The notes beneath the pieces were generated by a model. It ran no database searches. It saw only the letters and a program-made list of their open reading frames with translations, and had not been told where the DNA came from. Below, piece by piece: positions 6,644 to 12,088 of a stretch of DNA of 12,088 nt. Source of the stretch: 0-14-0-20-45-22 sp041645495 (GTDB taxonomy: Bacteria > Fidelibacterota > UBA2242). The stretch covers positions 1 to 12,088 of the forward strand of contig JBAZPZ010000062.1 in assembly GCA_041645495.1 (NCBI GenBank). Reading direction: 5' to 3'. How positions within the stretch are numbered: the stretch's first letter is position 1; every line of letters begins with the position of its first letter. The position numbers and the translations under genes are program-made.

Positions 6644-6672
6644 TTGCCATCATTGGAATTTGTATGTAAAAT
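6644..6672 (+). promoter_or_regulatory. Candidate sigma-70-type promoter for the R-M operon
   Basis: TTGCCA (6644-6649) and TAAAAT (6667-6672) are separated by exactly 17 bases, each one mismatch from the bacterial consensus. Transcription would begin near 6679 and leave a leader of about 60 bases before the methyltransferase ribosome binding site. The 6573-6742 gap otherwise holds no gene, and I see no clear controller-protein box. Confidence 0.45.
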
Positions 6673-6730
6673 CGCAACGAATGGTTACCTGTTTGATTAG
6701 ATTAATATCTTGAAACTTGATCGACTTTTT

Positions 6731-6745
6731 AGGAGGTAATGACTG
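6731..6745 (+). promoter_or_regulatory. Strong ribosome binding site pointing to a CUG start
   Basis: AGGAGG (6731-6736) lies six bases before CTG 6743-6745, the first codon after an in-frame TGA (6740-6742). A nearby ATG (6739) is only two bases from the site, in another frame, and hits a stop after 14 codons. Between 6743 and 6857 the methyltransferase frame contains no ATG, GTG or TTG. Confidence 0.55.
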
Positions 6746-8035
6746 AACACTCAAATCACACTTTTTCCAAACAATGGATTTAAAAAATACACCAACGGTA
6801 ACGCTAATAAAATCGATAACATCGACAAGAATTTTCACAATTGGTATCGATTCGTTTTGTCTTTTCCTCCCCATCTTGTCAGAGAATACATTCAAAGATT
6901 TGATCTTAAGACCGGATACACGCTGTTAGATCCATTTTGCGGTACCGGAACGACTGTTTTAGAGGCAAAATTAAACGGTTTGATCGGAATCGGAATAGAA
7001 GCAAATCCAATGGCTTATTTCGCCACATTGGTTAAAACCAGATTTGAAGTTGATGGCAAAATATTGATGGAAGATACGGACAAAATTGCCCAAAATGCTG
7101 AATCCATGATTCGGAATTACACAAGAAACGAGATCATGAAACTCTCAGAAGAAGAGGATGCTTTACTTCTGACTGATTCCATTAGTCCCGTTCCCTTGCA
7201 TAAAACACTTTTACTATTACAAGCAATCCGCGAGTATGACTCAGAATATATCGATAATCAACTTTTAGCTCTCGCAACTTCAACCGTCAGGAACACAAGC
7301 AATTTACATTTTGGACCGGAAGTCGGAGTTACCAGAAAAAAGAAAAACGATTCAAACGTCGTCAGCGACTGGCGCGAGATGGTTAGAACAATGGTTCTGG
7401 ATTTAAAAAGTGTCAATTCACAGCTATACTTCAAAACGGAAGTTTATAATGCCGACTCAAGAGAAATGAGCAATTTTTTACAACCTGATTCCATCAATGC
7501 CGTGTTTACGTCACCGCCCTATCCAAACGAAAAAGACTATACTCGAACGACGCGTCTCGAATCCGTAATCCTTGGCTTTTTAAAGAATAAAACTCAGTTA
7601 AGAGAATTGAAAAAAAACCTCCTGCGATCCAATTCCAGAAACGTCTATAAAGGCGACGATGATGATAAATATATTTCGCAATATCCCGAAGTAATTAAAA
7701 TTGCAAATGCGATAGAAGAGCGCAGAATTGCTCTGAAAAAAACATCCGGTTTCGAAAAACAATACCATAAAGTCACCAAACTCTACTTTGGCGGAATGGC
7801 AAAACATCTTGAAAGCCTGAAGCCTTTCCTTAAAAAAAATGCCCAGTTAGGATATGTCGTCGGTGATCAGGCGTCCTTTTTACAGGTCTATATCCCGACT
7901 GGTAAGATTTTAGCCGATATTGCCGATTCACTTGGATATGAAGTTCTTAGAATTGATTTATTCCGAACCAGATTTGCAACAGCAACAAAAAAAGATATGA
8001 ACGAAGAAGTATTGGTACTCAAATGGAGGAAATAA
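6743..8035 (+). CDS. Type II DNA methyltransferase (N4-cytosine/N6-adenine type)
   Basis: The protein is 430 residues if read from CTG 6743. It opens with L-N-T-Q-I-T-L-F-P, then the conserved H-N-W-Y-R-F-V-L-S-F-P-P-H-L-V block (about 31-46). Motif I is D63-P-F-C-G-T-G-T-T for AdoMet binding, followed by G-I-E-A-N-P. Catalytic motif IV is T256-S-P-P-Y, a form frequent among N4-cytosine enzymes, and it lies after motif I. The conserved N-terminal block sits before the first ordinary start (TTG 6857), so translation must begin upstream; CTG with AGGAGG six bases away is the best candidate. The stop TAA is directly followed by the endonuclease ATG, which makes a tight two-gene R-M operon. It should methylate host sites to protect them. 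An amino-truncated protein from TTG 6857 would lack the conserved block. Confidence 0.85.
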   Translation: MNTQITLFPNNGFKKYTNGNANKIDNIDKNFHNWYRFVLSFPPHLVREYIQRFDLKTGYTLLDPFCGTGTTVLEAKLNGLIGIGIEANPMAYFATLVKTRFEVDGKILMEDTDKIAQNAESMIRNYTRNEIMKLSEEEDALLLTDSISPVPLHKTLLLLQAIREYDSEYIDNQLLALATSTVRNTSNLHFGPEVGVTRKKKNDSNVVSDWREMVRTMVLDLKSVNSQLYFKTEVYNADSREMSNFLQPDSINAVFTSPPYPNEKDYTRTTRLESVILGFLKNKTQLRELKKNLLRSNSRNVYKGDDDDKYISQYPEVIKIANAIEERRIALKKTSGFEKQYHKVTKLYFGGMAKHLESLKPFLKKNAQLGYVVGDQASFLQVYIPTGKILADIADSLGYEVLRIDLFRTRFATATKKDMNEEVLVLKWRK

Positions 8036-8836
8036 ATGGTGGGAGATCAACAGAATCGATATTCCAAACTGATTGAGACGATCTTTTTTGAACATTATAA
8101 GCCCGGAGTCCGGGAAATACGGTTTGAACGTGAAGATTTGATTTCCACCGCAAAACAGTTACGAATTGACTTGCCTAAAAATCTTGGCGATGTCGTTTAC
8201 AGCTTTCGCTATCGCGCTCCTCTCCCGGAGAAAATTACCAAAACCGCACCGAATGGATTGGAATGGATAATCAGACCGGTGGGACGGGCTTTATACATGT
8301 TTTCTTTGTCTGATATGCCGCGGATTATGCCCTCCAAATTCTTAGCAGAAACCAAAGTACCCGACGCCACACCGGGTATTATAAACAAGTACGCGTTGAC
8401 TGATGAACAAGCATTGTTAGCGAAACTTCGGTATAATCGACTGATCGATATTTTTACCGGAATCACGTGTTATTCCTTGCAAAACCATTTACGCACATCC
8501 GTTCACAATTTAGGTCAGATAGAAACAGATGAACTCTATGTCGGCATTGATAAAAAAGGTGTCCATTATATCATCCCCATTCAAGCAAAAGGAAACACCG
8601 ACAAGTTAGGAATTATTCAGATAGAGCAGGATTTTGCTATGTGTCAGGAAAAATTCCCTCACTTAGTTTCTATTCCAATCGCCGCACAATTCATCGACAG
8701 CAACTTTATCGCACTCTTTTCATTTGAGCAAACCGAAAAAGGGATTGCAGTCACCTCTGAAAAACACTATCGGTTAGTTGCCCCTGATGATTTAAGCGAA
8801 GCGGAAATTGATCAGTATAAGAATCGGAAGGAATAG
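8036..8836 (+). CDS. Probable type II restriction endonuclease, PD-(D/E)XK-like
   Basis: This 266-residue protein starts one base after the methyltransferase stop, and its GGAGG site (8025-8029) lies inside that gene. A PD-(D/E)XK-like core is visible: E163-T-D165-E166-L-Y-V-G-I-D, then after about 16 residues P181-I-Q183-A-K185-G, and a conserved-looking helix I-E-Q-D (196-199). The usual acidic residue of E-x-K is replaced by Gln (Q-A-K), a substitution known in some nucleases of this fold. The context (immediately after a T-S-P-P-Y methyltransferase, same strand, coupled) is the main reason to call it the cognate restriction enzyme. The recognition site cannot be read from sequence. No frame damage is seen, in contrast to most neighbours. 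Confidence 0.72.
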   Translation: MVGDQQNRYSKLIETIFFEHYKPGVREIRFEREDLISTAKQLRIDLPKNLGDVVYSFRYRAPLPEKITKTAPNGLEWIIRPVGRALYMFSLSDMPRIMPSKFLAETKVPDATPGIINKYALTDEQALLAKLRYNRLIDIFTGITCYSLQNHLRTSVHNLGQIETDELYVGIDKKGVHYIIPIQAKGNTDKLGIIQIEQDFAMCQEKFPHLVSIPIAAQFIDSNFIALFSFEQTEKGIAVTSEKHYRLVAPDDLSEAEIDQYKNRKE

Positions 8837-8851
8837 GATAGTCGCTTTCTC

Positions 8852-8904
8852 TGAAAGTTGAAAATTGGAGATTTGAGATTGAAAATTTTATCCGGAATCC
8901 GGAA
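8852..8904. repeat. Dispersed ~50-bp repeat, copy 2
   Basis: Same-orientation copy of 5837-5882, beginning just after the endonuclease stop. Together the two copies bracket the pentapeptide gene and the R-M pair. Downstream, up to 9101, I see only a GGC-rich tract (8961-8972), a short TCCCGAA palindrome and A+T-rich DNA, with no gene. Confidence 0.75.
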
Positions 8905-8941
8905 CATAAAAAATTCTCTGCGTCCTGTACCCCGGAACTTG

Positions 8942-8958
8942 TCCCGAATTGTTCGGGA
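8942..8958. repeat. Short palindrome TCCCGAA-TTG-TTCGGGA
   Basis: Perfect 7-bp arms around a 3-base loop. It sits in the intergenic DNA before the recombinase, apparently splitting a CTCTGCGTCCT...CTCCGCGGTTA sequence that is more compact next to the other dispersed repeat (about 5890-5915). The same palindrome with a 2-base loop occurs at 9306-9321 inside the recombinase gene. Confidence 0.7.
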
Positions 8959-9101
8959 TCGGCGGCGGCGGCGTTCTCCGCGGTTAATGAACTCGAAACA
9001 CGGAACACTGAACTATTTTTCCCTTGTGTTTTCTTTAATATTTCCGTATCATTTTAGCGTGATTTGGTTATGGATGATCGTGGAATGGCGTTTTTGAGGG
9101 A

Positions 9102-9997
9102 ATGAACGTGGAAATTACTTCTGGGCTGTACGAAACACTGCGCCGGGAAATACGACTGAGGAATTACAGCCTCAAGACGAGTAAATCATATATTAGCTGT
9201 CTTCGGTCTTTCGTGCAATATTTTCAACCCCGTCATCCTCGCGAATTAACTGAGAATGACCTTAAAAACTATTTGCTGTACTTGCTTGAAGATAAGCAGT
9301 TGGCATCCCGAATGTTCGGGACAATCAGGTTTTCAACGCTTTGCGGTTTTTATATGTCGAACTCTACAAAATGCCGTTTGTGATTGGAGGTCTTCCCCGC
9401 CCTAAGAAAGAAAAACAGTTACCGGTCGTTCTGAGCCAGGAAGAAGTGGTCAACATTATCGATTCGGTAGACAATCTGAAACATAAAACTTTGTTGATGC
9501 TGATCTATTCGGCTGGTTTACGGGTTGGCGAAGCTGTTCGCTTGAAAATAGAAGACGTTGACAGTAAAAGGAAACTTATTTATCTCAAAAGTGCCAAGGG
9601 GAAAAAGGATAGATATACGCTATTATCGGATGTGGCATTAGATAATCTAAGAAGATATTATCTCGTATATAGACCGCAAGAATATCTTTTCGAAGGCGCG
9701 GAAGGCCGGAAATATTTATCAGAACGAAGTATTCAACATGTCTTCGAACGTGCTGTGAAGAATGCCGGGATCAGAAAAGACATCTCGGTCCACACGCTTC
9801 GGCATAGTTTTGCGACGCACTTGCTTGAGAGCGGAACAGATTTGCGATATATCCAGGAACTTCTCGGCCATACCAGCTCAAAAACGACGGAGATATATAC
9901 CCATGTCAGTCAAAAATCACTTGGGAGGATTCGCAGTCCGCTGGATCAGATCAAACATTCGACTCCGCAAGGAGCGCTTCAGACAGGAACGAAATAA
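9102..9997 (+). pseudogene. Tyrosine recombinase/integrase, frame broken mid-gene
   Basis: Two frames together give a nearly complete ~300-residue recombinase. The first (9102-9383) holds the SAM-like core-binding domain (L-R-R-E-I-R-L-R-N-Y-S, then P-R-E-L-T and Y-L-L-Y-L-L-E-D-K-Q-L-A-S). The second contains the catalytic domain from L-R-F-L-Y-V-E-L-Y (about 9341) to 9997, with Arg in A-G-L-R-V-G-E, Lys in the K-G-K-K-D-R turn, H-T-L-R-H, L-G-H and the nucleophile in I-Y-T-H-V. The frame changes where a palindrome TCCCGAATGTTCGGGA (9306-9321) sits in place of the usual S-x-T-V-N-Q codons. The G-T-D-L-R-Y-I-Q-E-L-L-G-H and S-L-G-R-I-R-S-P-L-D stretches resemble XerC/D- and integron-like integrases, but I see no IntI-specific insertion. 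GTG 9108, seven bases from GAGGG, is a good alternative start. The catalytic half alone could be translated from ATG 9341, but would lack the DNA-clamping domain. Confidence 0.85.
9306..9321. repeat. Short palindrome TCCCGAA-TG-TTCGGGA inside the recombinase
   Basis: Perfect 7-bp arms and a 2-base loop, positioned exactly at the point where the recombinase reading frame is lost. It matches the palindrome at 8942-8958 apart from one loop base. Confidence 0.75.
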
Positions 9998-10011
9998 ACG
10001 ACATATGTCGT
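9998..10011. repeat. 14-bp perfect palindrome ACGACATATGTCGT
   Basis: A perfect palindrome that begins one base after the recombinase stop codon and overlaps the left end of the first att-like site. It could be a binding site, or part of the recombination site. Confidence 0.5.
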
Positions 10012-10066
10012 ATAACAACCCAAATAGGATGGCTAAACGAAATTCGTTAAACCAATAGTTATACGA
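10008..10066 (+). other. attC-like recombination site 1 (attI/attC position)
   Basis: The ends form a perfect 9-bp inverted repeat, TCGTATAAC (10008-10016) and GTTATACGA (10058-10066), resembling the AAC/GTT-bearing R-boxes of integron attC sites. An inner imperfect stem, 9 of 11 pairs between 10031-10041 and 10043-10053, gives a cruciform-like fold. The site sits directly between the recombinase and the nitronate-monooxygenase-like gene, where attI or the first cassette junction would lie. At ~59 bp its size also suits a short attC. Confidence 0.55.
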
Positions 10067-10086
10067 AATAAATAAGGTAGAATTTT

Positions 10087-11172
10087 ATGAATACTAACAA
10101 TCTAAAAGAGTTAAAGATAGGAGATTTGACAGTAAAACTTCCTATAATTCAGGGAGGAATGGGAGTTGGAATTTCCCTATCCGGGCTGGCATCCGCAGTA
10201 GCTAACGAAGGCGGTGTCGGAGTTATTGCTGCCGCCGGTATTGGAATGCTTGAATCCGATTTCTCGACGAATTGGTTGGAAGCAAATATTAGAGCGTTAA
10301 AAATGGAGATTAGAAAAGCCAGAGAATTAACCAAAGGAATTCTGGGTGTCAATATCATGGTGGCATTGTCAAATTTTGCTGATCTGGCAAGAACGGCTAT
10401 TGAGGAGGGGATAGACATCATTTTTTCCGGGGCAGGACTTCCCCTTAATCTTCCCCAGTTTTTAAAAGGAAGCACAAAGACGAAGTTGGTACCCATTGTT
10501 TCTTCTGGAAGGGCGGCCAGTATCATTTCTAAAAGATGGTCAGAAAAATACAACTATCCCCTTGATGCTGTAGTCGTAGAGGGGCCATTAGCGGGGGGAC
10601 ATCTTGGATTCAAAGAAGAGCAAATTAGCGATCCTGCGTATTCGTTAGAGAAACTCATTCCAGAAGTGATTAAAGCGGTAAGACCATTTGAGGAAAGGGA
10701 TAAGAAACCTATCCCGGTAATTGCCGCTGGAGGTATATATACCGGAGAAGATATTTATAAATTCTTACAATCGGGCGCCGCGGGAGTGCAGATGGCAACC
10801 CGTTTTGTTACCACTTATGAATGTGATGCATCGATGAAGTTTAAGCAAACTTATATTGATTCGAGTAAAGAAGATATCGTGATTATTAAAAGTCCGGTTG
10901 GTATGCCGGGAAGAGCGCTTAGAAACAAGTTTATTGATGATGTCAATAATGGGGAAAAGAAACCGTTTAAATGTCCCTATCATTGTATTATAACCTGTGA
11001 TTATAAAAACAGCCCCTATTGCATTGCCCTTGCTTTACTGAATGCCCAGAAGGGCAATTTAAAACACGGGTTTGCGTTCGCTGGAGAGAATGCTTATCGA
11101 GCAAAGGGAATTATTTCTGTCAAAGAACTGATAGAATCTTTGATAGAAGAGTATAAGAATGCATCTAAGTGA
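10087..11172 (+). CDS. Nitronate monooxygenase-like FMN enzyme (2-nitropropane dioxygenase family)
   Basis: An intact 361-residue TIM-barrel flavoenzyme. Visible motifs are I-Q-G-G-M-G-V-G-I-S (21-30), the N-I-M-V-A strand (89-93), G-A-G-L-P (115-119), V-V-E-G-P-L-A-G-G-H172 with the His that acts as base in nitronate oxidation, and the FMN-phosphate loop A-A-G-G-I-Y-T-G-E-D (213-222) followed by G-A-A-G-V-Q-M-A-T-R-F. A C-terminal cysteine cluster (C296, C300, C304, C312) occurs in one branch of the family. The family oxidises alkyl nitronates such as propionate 3-nitronate, and FabK-like enoyl-ACP reductases are close relatives. Substrate specificity is not decided here. A weak AAGG site precedes the ATG. 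It lies alone between att-like sites 1 and 2, like the cargo of a gene cassette. Confidence 0.85.
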   Translation: MNTNNLKELKIGDLTVKLPIIQGGMGVGISLSGLASAVANEGGVGVIAAAGIGMLESDFSTNWLEANIRALKMEIRKARELTKGILGVNIMVALSNFADLARTAIEEGIDIIFSGAGLPLNLPQFLKGSTKTKLVPIVSSGRAASIISKRWSEKYNYPLDAVVVEGPLAGGHLGFKEEQISDPAYSLEKLIPEVIKAVRPFEERDKKPIPVIAAGGIYTGEDIYKFLQSGAAGVQMATRFVTTYECDASMKFKQTYIDSSKEDIVIIKSPVGMPGRALRNKFIDDVNNGEKKPFKCPYHCIITCDYKNSPYCIALALLNAQKGNLKHGFAFAGENAYRAKGIISVKELIESLIEEYKNASK

Positions 11173-11180
11173 TCTGCTTC

Positions 11181-11244
11181 GCACAACCGCATGTTTGCGT
11201 AAATCCCGACAAGTCGGACATCGTAAACACGCCAGGCGTTATAC
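11181..11244 (+). other. attC-like recombination site 2
   Basis: GCACAAC (11181-11187) and GTTATAC (11238-11244) flank a strong stem. GCATGTTTGCG (11189-11199) pairs with CGTAAACACGC (11222-11232) by nine Watson-Crick pairs and one G-T pair out of 11. A central CCGAC-AA-GTCGG hairpin (11206-11217) tips the fold. The site begins eight bases after the flavoenzyme stop and ends before the next gene's ribosome binding site, as expected for a cassette attC. The right end GCGTTATACG nearly repeats that of site 1. Confidence 0.6.
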
Positions 11245-11278
11245 GCAATCCGCCAACTATAAAATGGAGGGAAAGACT

Positions 11279-11614
11279 ATGAAAAAAATAAGCAAAATTA
11301 AAATTGGAATTATTTTTGGCATTATAGCTGGAATAGTTGATGTAATACCTATGATTTTCCAAAAACTGACATGGGATGCAAACTTATCGGCTTTTTCAAT
11401 GTGGATAATTGCGGGTTTTATGGTTTCAACATCAGACTTAAAAATAAATAGCGTGTTGAAAGGAATCCTGATCTCATTTTTACTGCTCACACCTTTAGCA
11501 ATAATTATTGGATGGCATCAACCAATAAGCTTGATACCAATATTTTTAATGACAATAATATTAGGTTGTTTGTTAGGATATTTTGTTAATCGGTTTGGAG
11601 GTGAGCAATCATGA
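11279..11614 (+). CDS. Small four-helix membrane protein, unknown function
   Basis: A 111-residue protein with a short Lys-rich N-terminus followed by about four hydrophobic segments, near residues 9-27, 39-51, 60-78 and 83-104, the last ending in G-Y-F-V-N-R. I recognise no enzymatic motif; function is unknown. The ATG is set by GGAGG eight bases upstream (11266-11270). The stop overlaps the next gene's ATG (ATGA, 11611-11614), so the two are translationally coupled. Both lie between att-like sites 2 and 3. Confidence 0.7.
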   Translation: MKKISKIKIGIIFGIIAGIVDVIPMIFQKLTWDANLSAFSMWIIAGFMVSTSDLKINSVLKGILISFLLLTPLAIIIGWHQPISLIPIFLMTIILGCLLGYFVNRFGGEQS

Positions 11615-11967
11615 AAAATACATTTGTTGAAGTTTGTATATATGAAGTTAAACCAAACAGAACTGATGACTTTGAGGCATTGATAGAGAAAGTTGCAAAA
11701 CATCATCGGGATTTTCCAGGAGTGCTTGATGTAAAATATATGAAACGAACACACCGTCAACCAGATTTTAATGCAGTCAAAAATGGTGAACCGGCAATAC
11801 AGTTAACCAGAACTCCTAAATCAGTCACTTATGTGCTGTAATGGGAATTGGATAATGAGATAACCCATGGGAAAGCAACAAAATCAGGGCTTGAAAAATT
11901 TTATAAAGAATTTACTCGTTGTTTAATCACAATGCCAAAAATAATTTTAGGAGAAAGAATACAATGA
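11611..11967 (+). pseudogene. ABM-like small monooxygenase-fold protein interrupted by TAA
   Basis: The first 76 codons (F-V-E-V-C-I-Y-E-V-K-P, then F-E-A-L-I-E-K-V-A-K-H-H, P-G-V-L-D-V-K-Y and V-T-Y-V-L) read like an antibiotic-biosynthesis-monooxygenase-type dimeric alpha+beta barrel. They stop at TAA 11839-11841. The same frame then continues with W-E-L-D-N-E-I-T-H-G-K-A-T-K-S-G-L-E-K-F-Y, ending at TGA 11965-11967 after G-E-R-I-Q. That is the length and tail I remember for the intact family (~118 residues). The stop replaces what is normally a Tyr (V-L-Y-W-E-L), so TAT/TAC to TAA is the likely change. The truncated product lacks the last strand and helix and probably does not fold normally. 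It is coupled to the upstream membrane protein through an ATGA overlap. Confidence 0.75.
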
Positions 11968-11980
11968 GTTGGCGGACAGC

Positions 11981-12074
11981 GTATAACACAGCATATCTGG
12001 TTTCGCTCCCGTTGGTCGCTTCGCCCAAATTGCTCCCTTCAGTCGCAACTTCAGATATGCTGGGACCGTTAGCT
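11981..12074 (+). other. attC-like recombination site 3
   Basis: GTATAAC (11981-11987) begins and GTTAGCT (12068-12074) ends a ~94-bp site. GTTAGCT is one base off the integron core GTTRRRY. An 11-bp perfect inverted repeat lies between, CAGCATATCTG (11989-11999) and CAGATATGCTG (12052-12062). The 50-base terminal loop holds repeated GCTCCC and GTCGC words. The left end AGCGTATAACA matches that of site 1. It follows the ABM-like remnant by about 14 bases. The DNA after 12074 runs off the window. Confidence 0.65.
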
Positions 12075-12088
12075 AAAAATTTGCCAGC

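Noticed and set aside
6739..6783. ATG right after AGGAGG as start of a small leader peptide or controller gene before the methyltransferase.
   Set aside because: Only 14 codons, and the ATG is two bases from the ribosome binding site, too close for normal initiation; a leader role cannot be excluded but is unsupported.
8858..9097. 79-codon open frame with an Arg-rich stretch.
   Set aside because: It is a reading of the dispersed repeat, the TCCCGAA palindrome and a GGC tract; composition and context argue against a gene.
10005..10058. Short ORF M-S-Y-N-N-P-N overlapping att-like site 1.
   Set aside because: Only 17 codons, entirely within the foldable site and without a ribosome binding site.
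4344..11841. In-frame TAG (4344) and TAA (11839) might mean stop-codon reassignment.
   Set aside because: TAA, TAG and TGA all end intact or family-matching frames elsewhere (TAA at 2400-2402 and 8033-8035, TGA at 11170-11172, TAG at 8834-8836), so isolated nonsense mutations explain these two.

Overview
The window comes from a bacterium of moderate GC content, probably in the FCB superphylum (Bacteroidota and relatives such as Marinimicrobia, Calditrichota, KSB1 or Cloacimonadota). The main pointer is the CotH-domain exoprotein at 780-2402, which ends in a YPNPFN-type C-terminal sorting domain of the kind used by the type IX secretion system. Every gene I can support lies on the + strand. 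I found no rRNA, tRNA or CRISPR.

Region 1 (1-2402): the tail of an upstream gene, an intact cysteine-rich DUF3795 gene, a small gene broken by an internal deletion, and the secreted CotH-like protein. Region 2 (2403-4037): a 430-bp stretch with a possible gene remnant and three palindromic boxes at exactly 40-bp spacing, leading into an intact DUF4143-type AAA ATPase. Region 3 (4034-6000) is a junkyard. It holds a GxxExxY gene broken by one inserted base and one nonsense codon, a methyltransferase fragment, and two near-identical ~217-bp repeats that each carry a hairpin and the start of a patatin gene. One repeat has produced an open patatin/ICMT-type chimera.

Region 4 (6001-8904): a pentapeptide-repeat gene with a late frameshift, followed by what looks like a complete type II restriction-modification pair (DNA methyltransferase, then a PD-(D/E)XK-like endonuclease). 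The methyltransferase seems to start at a CUG codon. The segment is bracketed by two direct copies of a ~50-bp dispersed repeat. Region 5 (9102-12088) is the most interesting. A tyrosine recombinase gene with a broken reading frame is followed by two gene blocks: a nitronate-monooxygenase-like flavoenzyme, then a small membrane protein with an interrupted ABM-like gene. Three foldable sites with attC-like ends (..TAAC / GTTA..) punctuate the blocks. This has the layout of an integron or orphan cassette array, but with a recombinase that lacks an obvious IntI-specific insertion.

Many genes here are broken: at least six reading frames are damaged by indels, nonsense changes, deletions or repeat-mediated fusions, while the ATPase, the R-M pair, CotH, DUF3795 and the nitronate-monooxygenase-like gene remain intact. 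This pattern fits an accessory region with high turnover. Family assignments rest on motifs and remembered family sequences, not on database searches.
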